A stretch of DNA of 16,729 nucleotides from Clostridiales bacterium (GTDB lineage: Bacteria; Bacillota; Clostridia; Caldicoprobacterales; DTU083), in the NCBI GenBank assembly GCA_012512335.1, contig JAAZEK010000002.1:1-16729 (forward strand), written 5' to 3'. Positions 1-8,123 of this stretch are shown piece by piece. The translations under genes were made by a program, and so were the position numbers. The notes beneath the pieces are model-generated. The model ran no database searches. It saw nothing but the letters and a program-made list of their open reading frames with translations, and was not told the DNA's origin. How positions within the stretch are numbered: the stretch's first letter is position 1; each line of letters begins with the position of its first letter.

Positions 1-692
1 GGATAAAGATACTGATCTAGTCTGCCTAGTGCCATAGCGAAGCGTTTTTCATATAGGAAAGCTATGTGTATCAGCCAAACTAATTGCAATGCTTCATGAA
101 AGGTATCAGGTTTATGAGCTGACAGCTTTATGCAAATGCGTGATATTTCCTTTAAATTAGCCTTCTGCTCGCCTTGTAAGGTCTCTGACTTTGCCTGTGC
201 CTCTTTACCATACTGGAGTATCATATCAGAAAACGCCTTCATGGTAATAAGTGCGCTATTTAAAAAAGTTATCTTTTTATCGGAATCCACATCGCTACTG
301 TGTGTAGAAATAGATTTCTCAATCTTTTTAATCATGCCACCAATGCCAATCTTTAAAGGTGTATCAAAGTCCGCTGCATAATGGTCCACATTAGTACGAA
401 AGGTATTCCTGCCGTAGTTATCAACAATCTTCCTAGCATGTTCAATCTCTGTATGGGAAAATTCATTATTATGTGTATACCGTCCGTGTATGGAACCAGC
501 CACCAAATCATAATCATATATGTGCTTTTTATGTGCTTTAAATACGCTGGCTATACCATGGGCTTTAGCTATTAATGGGTTATCATTATAATGCTCCTTC
601 AGCCCCAGATACATTAAATAATCACAGACATCTACATGACCGTCAAAATTCTTGTTAGTAATTTCTGACTTTAGCTTCTCTAAATTTTTCAT
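1..692 (-). CDS. Glycyl radical enzyme, pyruvate formate-lyase-like (N-terminal part)
   Basis: The gene starts with ATG at 692 and stays open for 230 codons to the left edge, so only the N-terminal part of an enzyme normally near 800 residues is present. The start is set by AGGGGTGA four bases upstream. Recognition rests on the segment near residues 200-230, TFHEALQLVWLIHIAF followed by GRLDQYLYP, which is typical of the pyruvate formate-lyase/glycerol dehydratase superfamily, and on VAGSIHGRY near residue 75 and RTNVDHYAADFD near residue 110. These enzymes use a C-terminal glycyl radical and an active-site cysteine, both outside the window, so the substrate cannot be named. A radical SAM activase would be expected further downstream. 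The gene is divergent from an AraC regulator, which may control it. Confidence 0.85.
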   Translation of the reverse strand, partial: MKNLEKLKSEITNKNFDGHVDVCDYLMYLGLKEHYNDNPLIAKAHGIASVFKAHKKHIYDYDLVAGSIHGRYTHNNEFSHTEIEHARKIVDNYGRNTFRTNVDHYAADFDTPLKIGIGGMIKKIEKSISTHSSDVDSDKKITFLNSALITMKAFSDMILQYGKEAQAKSETLQGEQKANLKEISRICIKLSAHKPDTFHEALQLVWLIHIAFLYEKRFAMALGRLDQYLY

Positions 693-713
693 ACCATCAC
701 CCCTCATAAGTCC

Positions 714-741
714 ATTATATTTTAACTTTACTGATTGTAAA
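714..741 (-). promoter_or_regulatory. Promoter for the glycyl radical enzyme gene
   Basis: On the minus strand TTTACA (736-741) and a perfect TATAAT (714-719) are 16 bases apart and lie about 20 bases before the SD of the glycyl radical enzyme gene. The -35 box is only nine bases from the -35 box of the divergent AraC promoter, so one bound regulator could affect both. Seen by motif only. Confidence 0.65.
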
Positions 742-750
742 CTCACTAAG

Positions 751-779
751 TTGACATTGGTGGATTATTATGATATCTA
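751..779 (+). promoter_or_regulatory. Promoter for the AraC regulator gene
   Basis: A perfect TTGACA (751-756) is followed after 17 bases by TATCTA (774-779), preceded by TGA, an extended -10 arrangement. The -10 box itself is weak (three of six consensus bases). It lies about 36 bases upstream of the TTG start. Confidence 0.5.
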
Positions 780-815
780 TTATTTTAATGAGAGATAATA
801 GAGGGAGGTGCTATC

Positions 816-1718
816 TTGAAATTTTATAGTTTGCTGCTAAAACGAATTCCTAGAATAATATTTGCACACAGCTATACAACCAGCAGTTATTGTATTGATT
901 TTGATGTGAATCCGGGAATGTTTGAAATTACATATATTGAAAAGGGAGCTGTTACTAGGACTTTCCCATCAGGATTTCAGGAGTTTTTTGATACTCCTTG
1001 TATCATGTATAGCCCTAGATTAGATAGGTTCAGACAAGAGAGCAATGCCCCCGTACATCAACATTATACAATTGGCATTGATGCTGAATATGATTTGCGC
1101 GAGATCACTTATCCACAGATAAAGCAATTCTATCAACAGCCATTTATGGACAAGGATAAGGATTGCTACGTTGCCATTATCCCAGAAGCTATCTATGATA
1201 CCAAGAGCATAGATCTTATAGCATCCTTGATAAAACAAATCATCTCTGAGCATTCTCATAATAGAGCTTCTAAAGGCCTATCCTCTATCAGCTATTTGTT
1301 CACCCTCTTTTCCGGGCTTACCAATTGGAGTATAAAATATGTTTTAGCCGACCAAAAGTCCAATATTTCATTTAGTGATATAGCTTATACAGACAGAGCA
1401 ATTGGGTATATTTCAAAAAACACACACAAAAAGATAACAGTTACAGACATAGCGAGTAACCTAGGCTTATCGGTTGGACACTTAAGCAGGATATTCAAGG
1501 CTGTAACAGGCGATAGTATTATTGAGTACAGTAATAAAATGAAAATCAACCTGGTAAAGGAATTGGTGGAAACAAAGAATATAAGCCCTAAGGAAGCTGG
1601 TAAGCAGATAGGTGTTGCTGATGAAAAGTACCTATATCGTTTATTTAAAAAACATACAGGTTTGACAGTAACAGAATTCAAGGAATTGAGCTGTACCGAA
1701 ATTGAGAGGGAAAATTAG
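816..1718 (+). CDS. AraC-family transcriptional regulator
   Basis: This 300-residue protein has the usual AraC layout: an N-terminal sensing domain (about 15-130, cupin-like by position) and a C-terminal DNA-binding domain (about 192-290) with two helix-turn-helix units. The first is ITVTDIASNLGLSVGHLSRIF near 207-227, and the second lies near 256-289 and ends in the family signature YLYRLFKKHTGLTVTEFK. The start is TTG at 816, chosen because GGGAGGTG sits five bases upstream. Regulators of this type commonly respond to a sugar or small metabolite and activate neighbouring catabolic genes. It is divergent from the glycyl radical enzyme gene and convergent with the glycosidase operon, so either could be its target; the ligand cannot be read from the sequence. 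Confidence 0.88.
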   Translation: MKFYSLLLKRIPRIIFAHSYTTSSYCIDFDVNPGMFEITYIEKGAVTRTFPSGFQEFFDTPCIMYSPRLDRFRQESNAPVHQHYTIGIDAEYDLREITYPQIKQFYQQPFMDKDKDCYVAIIPEAIYDTKSIDLIASLIKQIISEHSHNRASKGLSSISYLFTLFSGLTNWSIKYVLADQKSNISFSDIAYTDRAIGYISKNTHKKITVTDIASNLGLSVGHLSRIFKAVTGDSIIEYSNKMKINLVKELVETKNISPKEAGKQIGVADEKYLYRLFKKHTGLTVTEFKELSCTEIEREN

Positions 1719-1774
1719 AAGCCAAGTAGTCAACGAGGCTTCACTCTTTCATGACTTATTTATTGTCATTTTTT
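1716..1774. terminator. Convergent terminator region between AraC gene and glycosidase operon
   Basis: Two small hairpins fill the 47-base gap. ATGAC (1751-1755) and GTCAT (1765-1769) form a short stem followed by six T on the plus strand, suiting the AraC gene. GAAGCC (1718-1723) and GGCTTC (1737-1742) form a second stem which, read on the minus strand, is followed by TAATTTT, suiting the operon. Both stems are short, so the call is moderate. Confidence 0.45.
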
Positions 1775-3649
1775 AGGCACTATCCTCCATATTACAGATT
1801 CATATGGACGTAAATAAGCAACGGAATTATCTTTGTAATTAGATATTAAACGCTGTCCTTCTGGGAAGCCCTTTCGCTTTATCTGGATCGATGACAAATT
1901 ATGTTCAATATATAATGTTTCCGACTCATCTTTGCGGTAGTATGAGAATAAATTTTTGGTCTTTTTATTCGTAATAATTACATCACCATAACAAATAACT
2001 GGATGGTCTTTTCTTATAGCAATCATATTTTTATAAAAGTTAAGTACCGAGTATTCATCCTCTATTTGGGCTTTGACATTATATTTCTTATAATCATCAT
2101 CCATCATAATCCAGGGCATTCGGGTGGAAAACCCTGCATATTCACCATCTGTCCATTGCATAGGTGTTCTGGCATGATCTCTTGTGCCGGCTAGCACCTT
2201 ATTAAACGCTTCCTCTTCAGATATCCCTTGTGCACATAATTCTTTGTAAAGATTCAGAGACTCCACATCTCTAAGGTCATCCATAGACTTAAAGCCCTGG
2301 TTCGCCATTCCTATTTCCTGACCCTGATAAATAAAGGGAGTACCCCGTAAAGTAAGCATGATTACTGCTAAAAGCTTTGCAACAGCATCCCTATATTTTA
2401 AATCCGAATCAATCTTGGATACCATACGGGGATTATCATGATTTTCAAAAAACAATGATGGCTGACATCGATTAGTGTAATCCTCCATCCATTCTATCAG
2501 ATATTTTTTTAGGTAATTAAGGTCATAAATATAATTATCAAATCGCACATGACCGGGAGTTTCAAGATGATCAAATGAAAACACCATATCCAATTCATTC
2601 CTGTAATCAGCTGTAAGCAGCTTGCTCATTTCCAGCCCTATGCCCGGAGTTTCCCCAACCGAAAAAGCATTATAGGGTGCAAAAGCCTCCTTTTGCAGTT
2701 CATGTAAATATTCATGAAGATGGGGTCCATAATAATAATGCTCTATACCAGTATATTCTATAAGCTTGCCAATACTCTCATTCCCATCAGGAAGGCCTTC
2801 TACCTTGGATATATAATTGATAACATCCAGCCGGAACCCATCAACACCCTTCTCCAGCCACCACTTGACCATGGTATAAATATCATTGCGAACATTTTCA
2901 TTATCCCAATTTAAATCCATTTGTTTTTTTGAAAACAGATGCAGCGCATATTGGTCACGCTCTTCAACATAGTTCCATGCACTACCACTGAAAAAGGAAA
3001 CCCAATTATTAGGCTTGTCTCTAAAAATATAATAGTCACCATATTTGGAATCTGACTCATGAATCGCCTTTTGATACCATTCATGCTCATCGGAAGTATG
3101 GTTTACAACTAAATCCATAATCAGCTTCATTCCCCTACTATGAATTTCAGTAATAAGCATGTCAAAATCCTGTATGCTTCCAAACTCCTCCATTATTTTT
3201 TGATAATCTCTAATGTCATAACCATTATCGTCGTTAGGAGAATCGTAAATAGGAGAAAGCCAAATTGCATCGATTCCCAAATCTTTTAAATAGTCCAGCT
3301 TACTGATAATTCCCTGCAAATCACCAATCCCATCATCATTGCTGTCTTTGAAGCTCCTTGGGTAAATCTGATAAAACACAGCCTCTTTGTACCAGGCTTT
3401 TTGGATAGGACTCCTATCATCTTTTAGCATATCTTTTTCGCTATTAAGAAGATTCAGCAAGGTATCCACAGCGGCATCATCTAATTGACCCCTTGTTAGC
3501 TTAGGTAAGGATTTTATTTTCAAATTACCCACAATTGGATTGTCAACAGCTTTTCTACTGATGTTCATTTGCAGCAACAGGCGATTAATAATGTCTTTCC
3601 CTATTGGGTGTGCATATATATCTTTAACCTTATGTTCCTTCGTTAACAT
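1766..3649 (-). CDS. GH13 alpha-glucosidase / oligo-1,6-glucosidase with N-terminal extension
   Basis: This 627-residue protein is a retaining GH13 enzyme that releases glucose from the non-reducing end of short alpha-glucosides. The catalytic barrel begins near residue 85 (KEAVFYQIYPRSF). Conserved regions are DLVVNH (179-184), GFRLDV (271-276, nucleophile D275), ETPG (acid/base E333) and ENHD (402-405, D405). Val right after the nucleophile is the residue associated in the oligo-1,6-glucosidase group with alpha-1,6 cleavage; trehalose-6-phosphate hydrolases also carry it, so that activity is an alternative. Residues 1-75 are an extra helical-looking module absent from ordinary members, which start near residue 84. 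The start at 3649 has AGGGGTGA four bases upstream, so the extension is likely translated. No signal peptide is seen, so it should act in the cytoplasm. It lies 10 bases after the symporter gene and is last in the operon. Confidence 0.9.
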   Translation of the reverse strand: MLTKEHKVKDIYAHPIGKDIINRLLLQMNISRKAVDNPIVGNLKIKSLPKLTRGQLDDAAVDTLLNLLNSEKDMLKDDRSPIQKAWYKEAVFYQIYPRSFKDSNDDGIGDLQGIISKLDYLKDLGIDAIWLSPIYDSPNDDNGYDIRDYQKIMEEFGSIQDFDMLITEIHSRGMKLIMDLVVNHTSDEHEWYQKAIHESDSKYGDYYIFRDKPNNWVSFFSGSAWNYVEERDQYALHLFSKKQMDLNWDNENVRNDIYTMVKWWLEKGVDGFRLDVINYISKVEGLPDGNESIGKLIEYTGIEHYYYGPHLHEYLHELQKEAFAPYNAFSVGETPGIGLEMSKLLTADYRNELDMVFSFDHLETPGHVRFDNYIYDLNYLKKYLIEWMEDYTNRCQPSLFFENHDNPRMVSKIDSDLKYRDAVAKLLAVIMLTLRGTPFIYQGQEIGMANQGFKSMDDLRDVESLNLYKELCAQGISEEEAFNKVLAGTRDHARTPMQWTDGEYAGFSTRMPWIMMDDDYKKYNVKAQIEDEYSVLNFYKNMIAIRKDHPVICYGDVIITNKKTKNLFSYYRKDESETLYIEHNLSSIQIKRKGFPEGQRLISNYKDNSVAYLRPYESVIWRIVPKK

Positions 3650-3659
3650 AAATTCACCC

Positions 3660-5021
3660 CTACATCCCTTTTATTTCACCACGATCAGTCAAATCTTTAA
3701 TTATTATATCGTACAATTCCCTGTCAATCTTATACTTCTTGTCGTATATGATATAGCTGATTACAATTAGTATTAGGGGTATTATCATCATAGAAATCTT
3801 CATAATCCATAACCCTGATGAGGTAACATCCTCCGGTGTTACTGCTGCATTAATGCCAGAAACGATTAAGGTTGCACCAACAATTCCACTGGCAATAGCA
3901 CCACCAATCTTGTTAATAAATGGCTGTACCGAAAAGGTTATACTTTCATTTCTCTTTCCCAGCTTCCACTGACCATACTCTACAGAATCGGACAAAAACA
4001 TGAGCATCAATAATTGAATAAAGGCTTGGCCAGCAAACAGAAGCATGGCAGCAATTCCGAGAATCACGATATTCATAGGGCTAAGAAAGAAAATGACATA
4101 ACCCACTAATACCAAAGCGATAGAAGTAGTGTATAGCTTTTTCCTGCTATACTTCTCCGCCAGCTTTGGGAAGATAGATAGGGCTATGAGCTGGGCTACT
4201 CCTAAAACCAAAGCAAATACTGAGTACATATCCTCATTCTTATATGCATATTTAAAGAAATACACTCCGAAGGTAGTAGTCGTGACATAGCCTATCATAA
4301 ATAGGGCCATGGCCAATGCCGTCCATTTCAGCTGATCATTTTTAAATAGAGCTTGGAACATTTCCTTTAGGGAGGTGGAATCGTCTTCTACTTGAATTCT
4401 TTTTTCTTCCTTGACACCGAATACAGTAAATGCAAGAAAGGCCAGCATGATAAAGACAATTGCTGTTGCTGTGATTTGCCACGCTTTTGCATCCCCACCC
4501 AGTGCATTGGTAATAGGAAGGATAGCAACTACAATGATATACATACCGATGCTGGCACAAATCTTTGCAATTGATCCGATTTTCTCCCTCTCCCTTGGAT
4601 CGATTGATAATGAGGGTAGCATGGACCAGTAAGCAATATCATTGGCACCAAAAGTTAAGTCCCATAAAAGATAGATGATAATAAATGAGATTAAATATGC
4701 TCCACCTTTAAGTCCAAAATCCGTGAATAATAAAATGGTGAGAATCCCACCTACAATACCACCAATGACAATCCAGGGCTTAAACTTTCCAAATTTAGTA
4801 TGGGTATTATCAACCAGAAAGCCCATTAAAGGATCATTAACAGCATCAAATATCCTGAGTATCAATAAAGCTCCTGTCATCCACCACATTGTAGAGTCCG
4901 ACAGATTTAAAATATCTGTCAGATAGAACATAAGAAACATGCTTACAATAGTATATTGCATATCTCTTCCAACTGTACCCAATCCAAACATATATCTGTT
5001 TCTTCTTGTGATCTTGTCCAT
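3660..5021 (-). CDS. GPH-family sugar:cation symporter
   Basis: A 453-residue membrane protein with about twelve hydrophobic segments, of the glycoside-pentoside-hexuronide (MelB-like) family. Near the N-terminus it has FDAVNDPLMG (58-67), equivalent to the MelB cation-site segment with Asp59 and Asp63, followed by TKFGKFKPW, the family loop after the second helix. The late motif NKIGGA falls where MelB has its conserved lysine. Such carriers move unphosphorylated oligosaccharides or glycosides with sodium or protons. Flanked by GH1 and GH13 hydrolase genes, it most likely imports their substrate; the exact sugar is unknown. The ATG at 5021 is preceded by GGGAGG with a rather long 11-base spacing. 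The gene lies 145 bases after the GH1 gene and 10 before the GH13 gene. Confidence 0.9.
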   Translation of the reverse strand: MDKITRRNRYMFGLGTVGRDMQYTIVSMFLMFYLTDILNLSDSTMWWMTGALLILRIFDAVNDPLMGFLVDNTHTKFGKFKPWIVIGGIVGGILTILLFTDFGLKGGAYLISFIIIYLLWDLTFGANDIAYWSMLPSLSIDPREREKIGSIAKICASIGMYIIVVAILPITNALGGDAKAWQITATAIVFIMLAFLAFTVFGVKEEKRIQVEDDSTSLKEMFQALFKNDQLKWTALAMALFMIGYVTTTTFGVYFFKYAYKNEDMYSVFALVLGVAQLIALSIFPKLAEKYSRKKLYTTSIALVLVGYVIFFLSPMNIVILGIAAMLLFAGQAFIQLLMLMFLSDSVEYGQWKLGKRNESITFSVQPFINKIGGAIASGIVGATLIVSGINAAVTPEDVTSSGLWIMKISMMIIPLILIVISYIIYDKKYKIDRELYDIIIKDLTDRGEIKGM

Positions 5022-5166
5022 AGCTACACTAACCTCCCATATTTTAGGATATATATCCTTGAACGGTATATATCCTTGATTTATGCTGCATTTACTTGAC
5101 TTTCTGGATAAATGAAAAATCTATATCCCAGGTTGTATAAATCAACCGCCAGAATCACAGCCCCTA
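5022..5166 (-). promoter_or_regulatory. Structured intercistronic region, candidate operator or processing site
   Basis: The 145-base gap between the GH1 and symporter genes holds several symmetric elements. AGGATATATATCCT (5046-5059) is a perfect 14-base palindrome. TATATATCCTTGA occurs twice (5050-5062 and 5067-5079), spaced 17 bases. GGTTG/CAACC (5131-5147) forms a small hairpin. AGCCCC (5159-5164) pairs with GGGGCT (5184-5189), and CCAGAA (5149-5154) with TTCTGG (5180-5185); these last two exclude each other. No convincing promoter was found here. Operator or mRNA-processing roles are inference. Confidence 0.4.
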
Positions 5167-6465
5167 TCAAATGTGGTATTTCTGGGGCTTCACAAATTCA
5201 TTATATAGCTCCTCTGTAACACCTTGCTCCTCTATCATTTTACTATAAAACCTGCCCGAATTCTTTACTGTTCTTTCTTGTGTTTTGTAATTTATATGTA
5301 CCAAACCAAAACGAGCACTTTCTCCTTCTACCCATTCAAAGTTATCACAAAAACACCAGTGGTAATACCTTGTTATTGGTAACTTGGATTCCGAAATCAC
5401 CTTTAAATGATCATAAATATATTTGCTTCTAAAGCTATCATTATTATCACAAGTCCCATTTTCTGTGATATAAATTGGACGCTCTAAAAGCTGGTACAAC
5501 TCCTTGGCACAACGAATTAAGCCTTCAGGATAAATCTCCCATCCCAAATCATTGATATAGGAGCCTTTTCTTGTTCCATCGTCAAATTTTGTTACGGAGG
5601 TTCTTGTATAATAATTTATAGCAATAAAATCTATATATTCACCTTGTTTAATGCTTTTTGCCCCCTTGCTAAGGGCACTTTTAAGCGGCCAGCTAAAATT
5701 CCCAGTAGTCATTGCTTTAGTAATAGCACCCTGGAAAAGATAATCCATTAATTTTGCATATATACGTTGTTTTATATTCTTAGGATTTTCTGGATCAAAG
5801 ACTCTGACATGATTTGCAAAGCTAACCTTAGTATCGTCAAGACCCATCTCTTTTCGAATGCTATGGATGATTTCATATGCCTTTATATGTGCAATTGCCA
5901 TATTAGACATTACAGCAAGTGTTTTAGAAAAGGATTTTTCTCCCGGGGGCCACTGACCAAAAAAGTAGGAATTGGTCGCATATACATTTGGTTCATTAAT
6001 GGTTATGTATTCTGAAACAAGGTCTCCAAATGATTTAACTACTAGCTCAACATAACTTAAGAAATCTTTTAAATTTTCTTTTCTTTCAAATGCACCTTTG
6101 TTCTCAAACCACATAGGGTTTGTAAAGTGATGAATGGTTAGCAAGGCTTTAATACCTTTCTCTTTTAAGTAGAGTAGCTCATCCCTATAATGCTGTATTG
6201 CAGAGTCATCTACCCTTCCTTCTTCAGGACAAATTCTCGCCCATTCGATGCCAAGGCGATAGTGTCTAATCTTCATATCAGCCATGATATCCGCATCCTG
6301 CTTCCATAATTCATAATGCCTTGTTGCTATAGCAGGATTGGAGTTATCTTTGATTTTGCCTTTCTGATACCAATCATTCCAATTATGGTCACATTCTCCA
6401 CCTTCTATCTGAGTTGCTGCCGATGCCACCCCCAAGGAAAAGTTTTCTTTAAATTTAATTTCCAT
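5167..6465 (-). CDS. GH1 beta-glucosidase (non-phospho type)
   Basis: A 432-residue GH1 retaining beta-glycosidase. From the ATG at 6465, ITINEPN carries acid/base E158 and YITENG the nucleophile E335; the substrate-binding HHF and NFEW motifs are also present. A GTG at 6474 would add three residues, but AGGGGTGA lies five bases before the ATG and overlaps that GTG, so the ATG is preferred. In 6-phospho-beta-glycosidases a Lys and Tyr after the NFEW loop hold the phosphate; here the loop reads EGESARFGL, with Arg and Phe, pointing to unphosphorylated substrates. That agrees with the adjacent symporter and the lack of PTS genes. The length is normal for GH1 (about 430-480), and no signal peptide is seen. 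It is first gene of the operon. Beta-galactosidase or beta-fucosidase side activity is possible. Confidence 0.9.
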   Translation of the reverse strand: MEIKFKENFSLGVASAATQIEGGECDHNWNDWYQKGKIKDNSNPAIATRHYELWKQDADIMADMKIRHYRLGIEWARICPEEGRVDDSAIQHYRDELLYLKEKGIKALLTIHHFTNPMWFENKGAFERKENLKDFLSYVELVVKSFGDLVSEYITINEPNVYATNSYFFGQWPPGEKSFSKTLAVMSNMAIAHIKAYEIIHSIRKEMGLDDTKVSFANHVRVFDPENPKNIKQRIYAKLMDYLFQGAITKAMTTGNFSWPLKSALSKGAKSIKQGEYIDFIAINYYTRTSVTKFDDGTRKGSYINDLGWEIYPEGLIRCAKELYQLLERPIYITENGTCDNNDSFRSKYIYDHLKVISESKLPITRYYHWCFCDNFEWVEGESARFGLVHINYKTQERTVKNSGRFYSKMIEEQGVTEELYNEFVKPQKYHI

Positions 6466-6551
6466 AGATATCACCCCTAGTACAATGTATTTGTATTAAT
6501 TTCGGGTATCTAATACTAACTTTCTTATATCACTTAATACTTGGTTGATTA

Positions 6552-6579
6552 ATTTTATCATATAAATATAAAGAAACAA
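6552..6579 (-). promoter_or_regulatory. Promoter for the GH1-symporter-GH13 operon
   Basis: On the minus strand TTGTTT (6574-6579) and TAAAAT (6552-6557) are 16 bases apart, with TGA directly before the -10 box. The implied leader is about 80 bases and contains GTATTA twice, 24 bases apart, a possible operator. No clear catabolite-response (cre) site was found. Confidence 0.5.
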
Positions 6580-6605
6580 TATGTAAGAGAAATAATTGCT
6601 TTTAC

Positions 6606-6634
6606 TTGCCTTTTTCTCACTGATATGCTACACT
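6606..6634 (+). promoter_or_regulatory. Promoter for the ATPase gene
   Basis: TTGCCT (6606-6611) and TACACT (6629-6634) are 17 bases apart, with TGC before the -10 box forming an extended -10. The start codon lies about 60 bases downstream. It is divergent from the glycosidase operon promoter. Confidence 0.45.
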
Positions 6635-6698
6635 TTATAAGTACTTAATCGTAAATAAGTAAATCATAATAAAGTAATTATAAAAATGAGGGATTGTA

Positions 6699-8102
6699 AT
6701 GTTTGTCGGCAGGAAACGTGAGCTTGCTAAGCTTGAAAGTATGTACAAAAGCGAACAATTTGAGTTTGCCGTGATTTACGGTCGTAGGCGAATAGGTAAG
6801 ACAACCCTTATTAATAAGTTTTGCGAAGATAAAAAGGCCATATATTTTGTTGGAATTCAGTCGACGGAAAAGGAAAATCTCGAAAGTCTTTCAAAAGCAG
6901 TTTTTGAGGCTACTATGCCGGAAATAGCAATGCCTGCATTTGAAAGCTTTGAGCAGTTGTTTGATTATATTGCCCAACAAGCAAAGGAACACCGCTTAAT
7001 TTTTGTAATTGATGAATATCCATATATAGCAGAAAGCTCACCAAAAATATCATCAATATTACAGGCGGCAATTGATAGAAACCTTAAAAACAGTAAACTG
7101 TTTTTAATTTTGTGTGGTTCTTCAATGAGCTTTATGGAGCATCAGGTTCTTGGCTACAAAAGCCCTCTTTATGGCAGAAGAACAGCACAGTTTAAAGTGC
7201 TACCCTTTACATTTTTTGAAGCTAGAAAGCTGGTTAGTAATTACTCCGACGAAGAGCAGGCCATTACCTATGGAGTAACTGGAGGCATTCCCGAATACCT
7301 AGCTCGAATCAACACTTCTCGTACACTTGATGAGAATATTGTGGAATTGTTTTTTGACTCATCCGGTAGATTGTTTGAGGAACCTTCTAATCTTTTAAAG
7401 CAGGAGCTACGGGATCCTGCTGTTTACAATGCAATTATTTCTGCAATCGCCGAAGGCTCGAGCAGATTAAACGAAATATCTACCAAGGTTGGAATTGCAA
7501 CAAGTGCTTGTAGCAACTATATAACTTCATTGATGGAGCTTGGACTTGTAAAAAGAGAAGTTTCCATTACAGAAAAAAGCACTAGCCGTAAAACAATCTA
7601 CCTACTTGAAGATCAGATGTTCCGGTTTTGGTATAAATTTATTGCCCCTAACCTAAGTAATATTATAGCTGGACATGGTAGCCTAGTTTATGAAAAGAAC
7701 GTGAAGCCCTATCTTGAGGATTTTATGGGATATGTTTTTGAGGTTATTTGTACTGATTATATGAATATGAAATTAGGGCAAGAAGTTCTTCCCTTCTTTT
7801 ACTCTAAAATTGGTAGATGGTGGGGAAACAATCCTGAAAGAAAGCGACAGGAAGAGATTGATATTCTTGCTTATCACAAAACACAAGCTATCTTCTGTGA
7901 ATGCAAATGGCGCAATGAAAATTTATCTCTTTCGGTATATCAATCACTGGTAGACCGTTCACGTATATTTAATTTTGAACAGTGTTATTACTACCTTTTT
8001 TCTAAATCTGGCTTCACAGCAAACTGTGAAGAGGCAGCAAAAAATGATGAGAGTCTAAGGCTGGTTGCATTTTCAGAAATTTGTTCAGAAACCAGGGAAT
8101 AG
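6699..8102 (+). CDS. AAA-type ATPase with C-terminal DUF234/nuclease-like domain
   Basis: A 467-residue protein of the archaeal-type ATPase/DUF234 group. The start MFVGRKREL is a standard opening for this group. Walker A is GRRRIGKTT (28-36), Walker B is IFVIDE (101-106), and residues 192-199 read GVTGGIPE, another typical feature. A winged-helix segment lies near 240-300. The C-terminal part has EEIDIL (385-390) and, eleven residues on, ECK (401-403), the spacing of a PD-(D/E)XK nuclease core. GAGGGA lies five bases before the ATG at 6699. The family is widespread in anaerobes and its cellular role is not established; DNA binding and cleavage or a defence role are possible but unproven. It stands alone, convergent with the hydrolase gene 21 bases downstream, with no partner toxin or methylase gene. 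Confidence 0.85.
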   Translation: MFVGRKRELAKLESMYKSEQFEFAVIYGRRRIGKTTLINKFCEDKKAIYFVGIQSTEKENLESLSKAVFEATMPEIAMPAFESFEQLFDYIAQQAKEHRLIFVIDEYPYIAESSPKISSILQAAIDRNLKNSKLFLILCGSSMSFMEHQVLGYKSPLYGRRTAQFKVLPFTFFEARKLVSNYSDEEQAITYGVTGGIPEYLARINTSRTLDENIVELFFDSSGRLFEEPSNLLKQELRDPAVYNAIISAIAEGSSRLNEISTKVGIATSACSNYITSLMELGLVKREVSITEKSTSRKTIYLLEDQMFRFWYKFIAPNLSNIIAGHGSLVYEKNVKPYLEDFMGYVFEVICTDYMNMKLGQEVLPFFYSKIGRWWGNNPERKRQEEIDILAYHKTQAIFCECKWRNENLSLSVYQSLVDRSRIFNFEQCYYYLFSKSGFTANCEEAAKNDESLRLVAFSEICSETRE

Positions 8103-8123
8103 TTTGGATTTGGAACTGCTTCA

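Noticed and set aside
4342..4926. Several 60-80 codon frames on both strands inside the symporter gene
   Set aside because: They are antisense or off-frame shadows of a gene with clear family motifs.
6475..6698. Search for a catabolite-response (cre) site upstream of the GH1 operon
   Set aside because: No sequence close to TGWAANCGNTNWCA was found.
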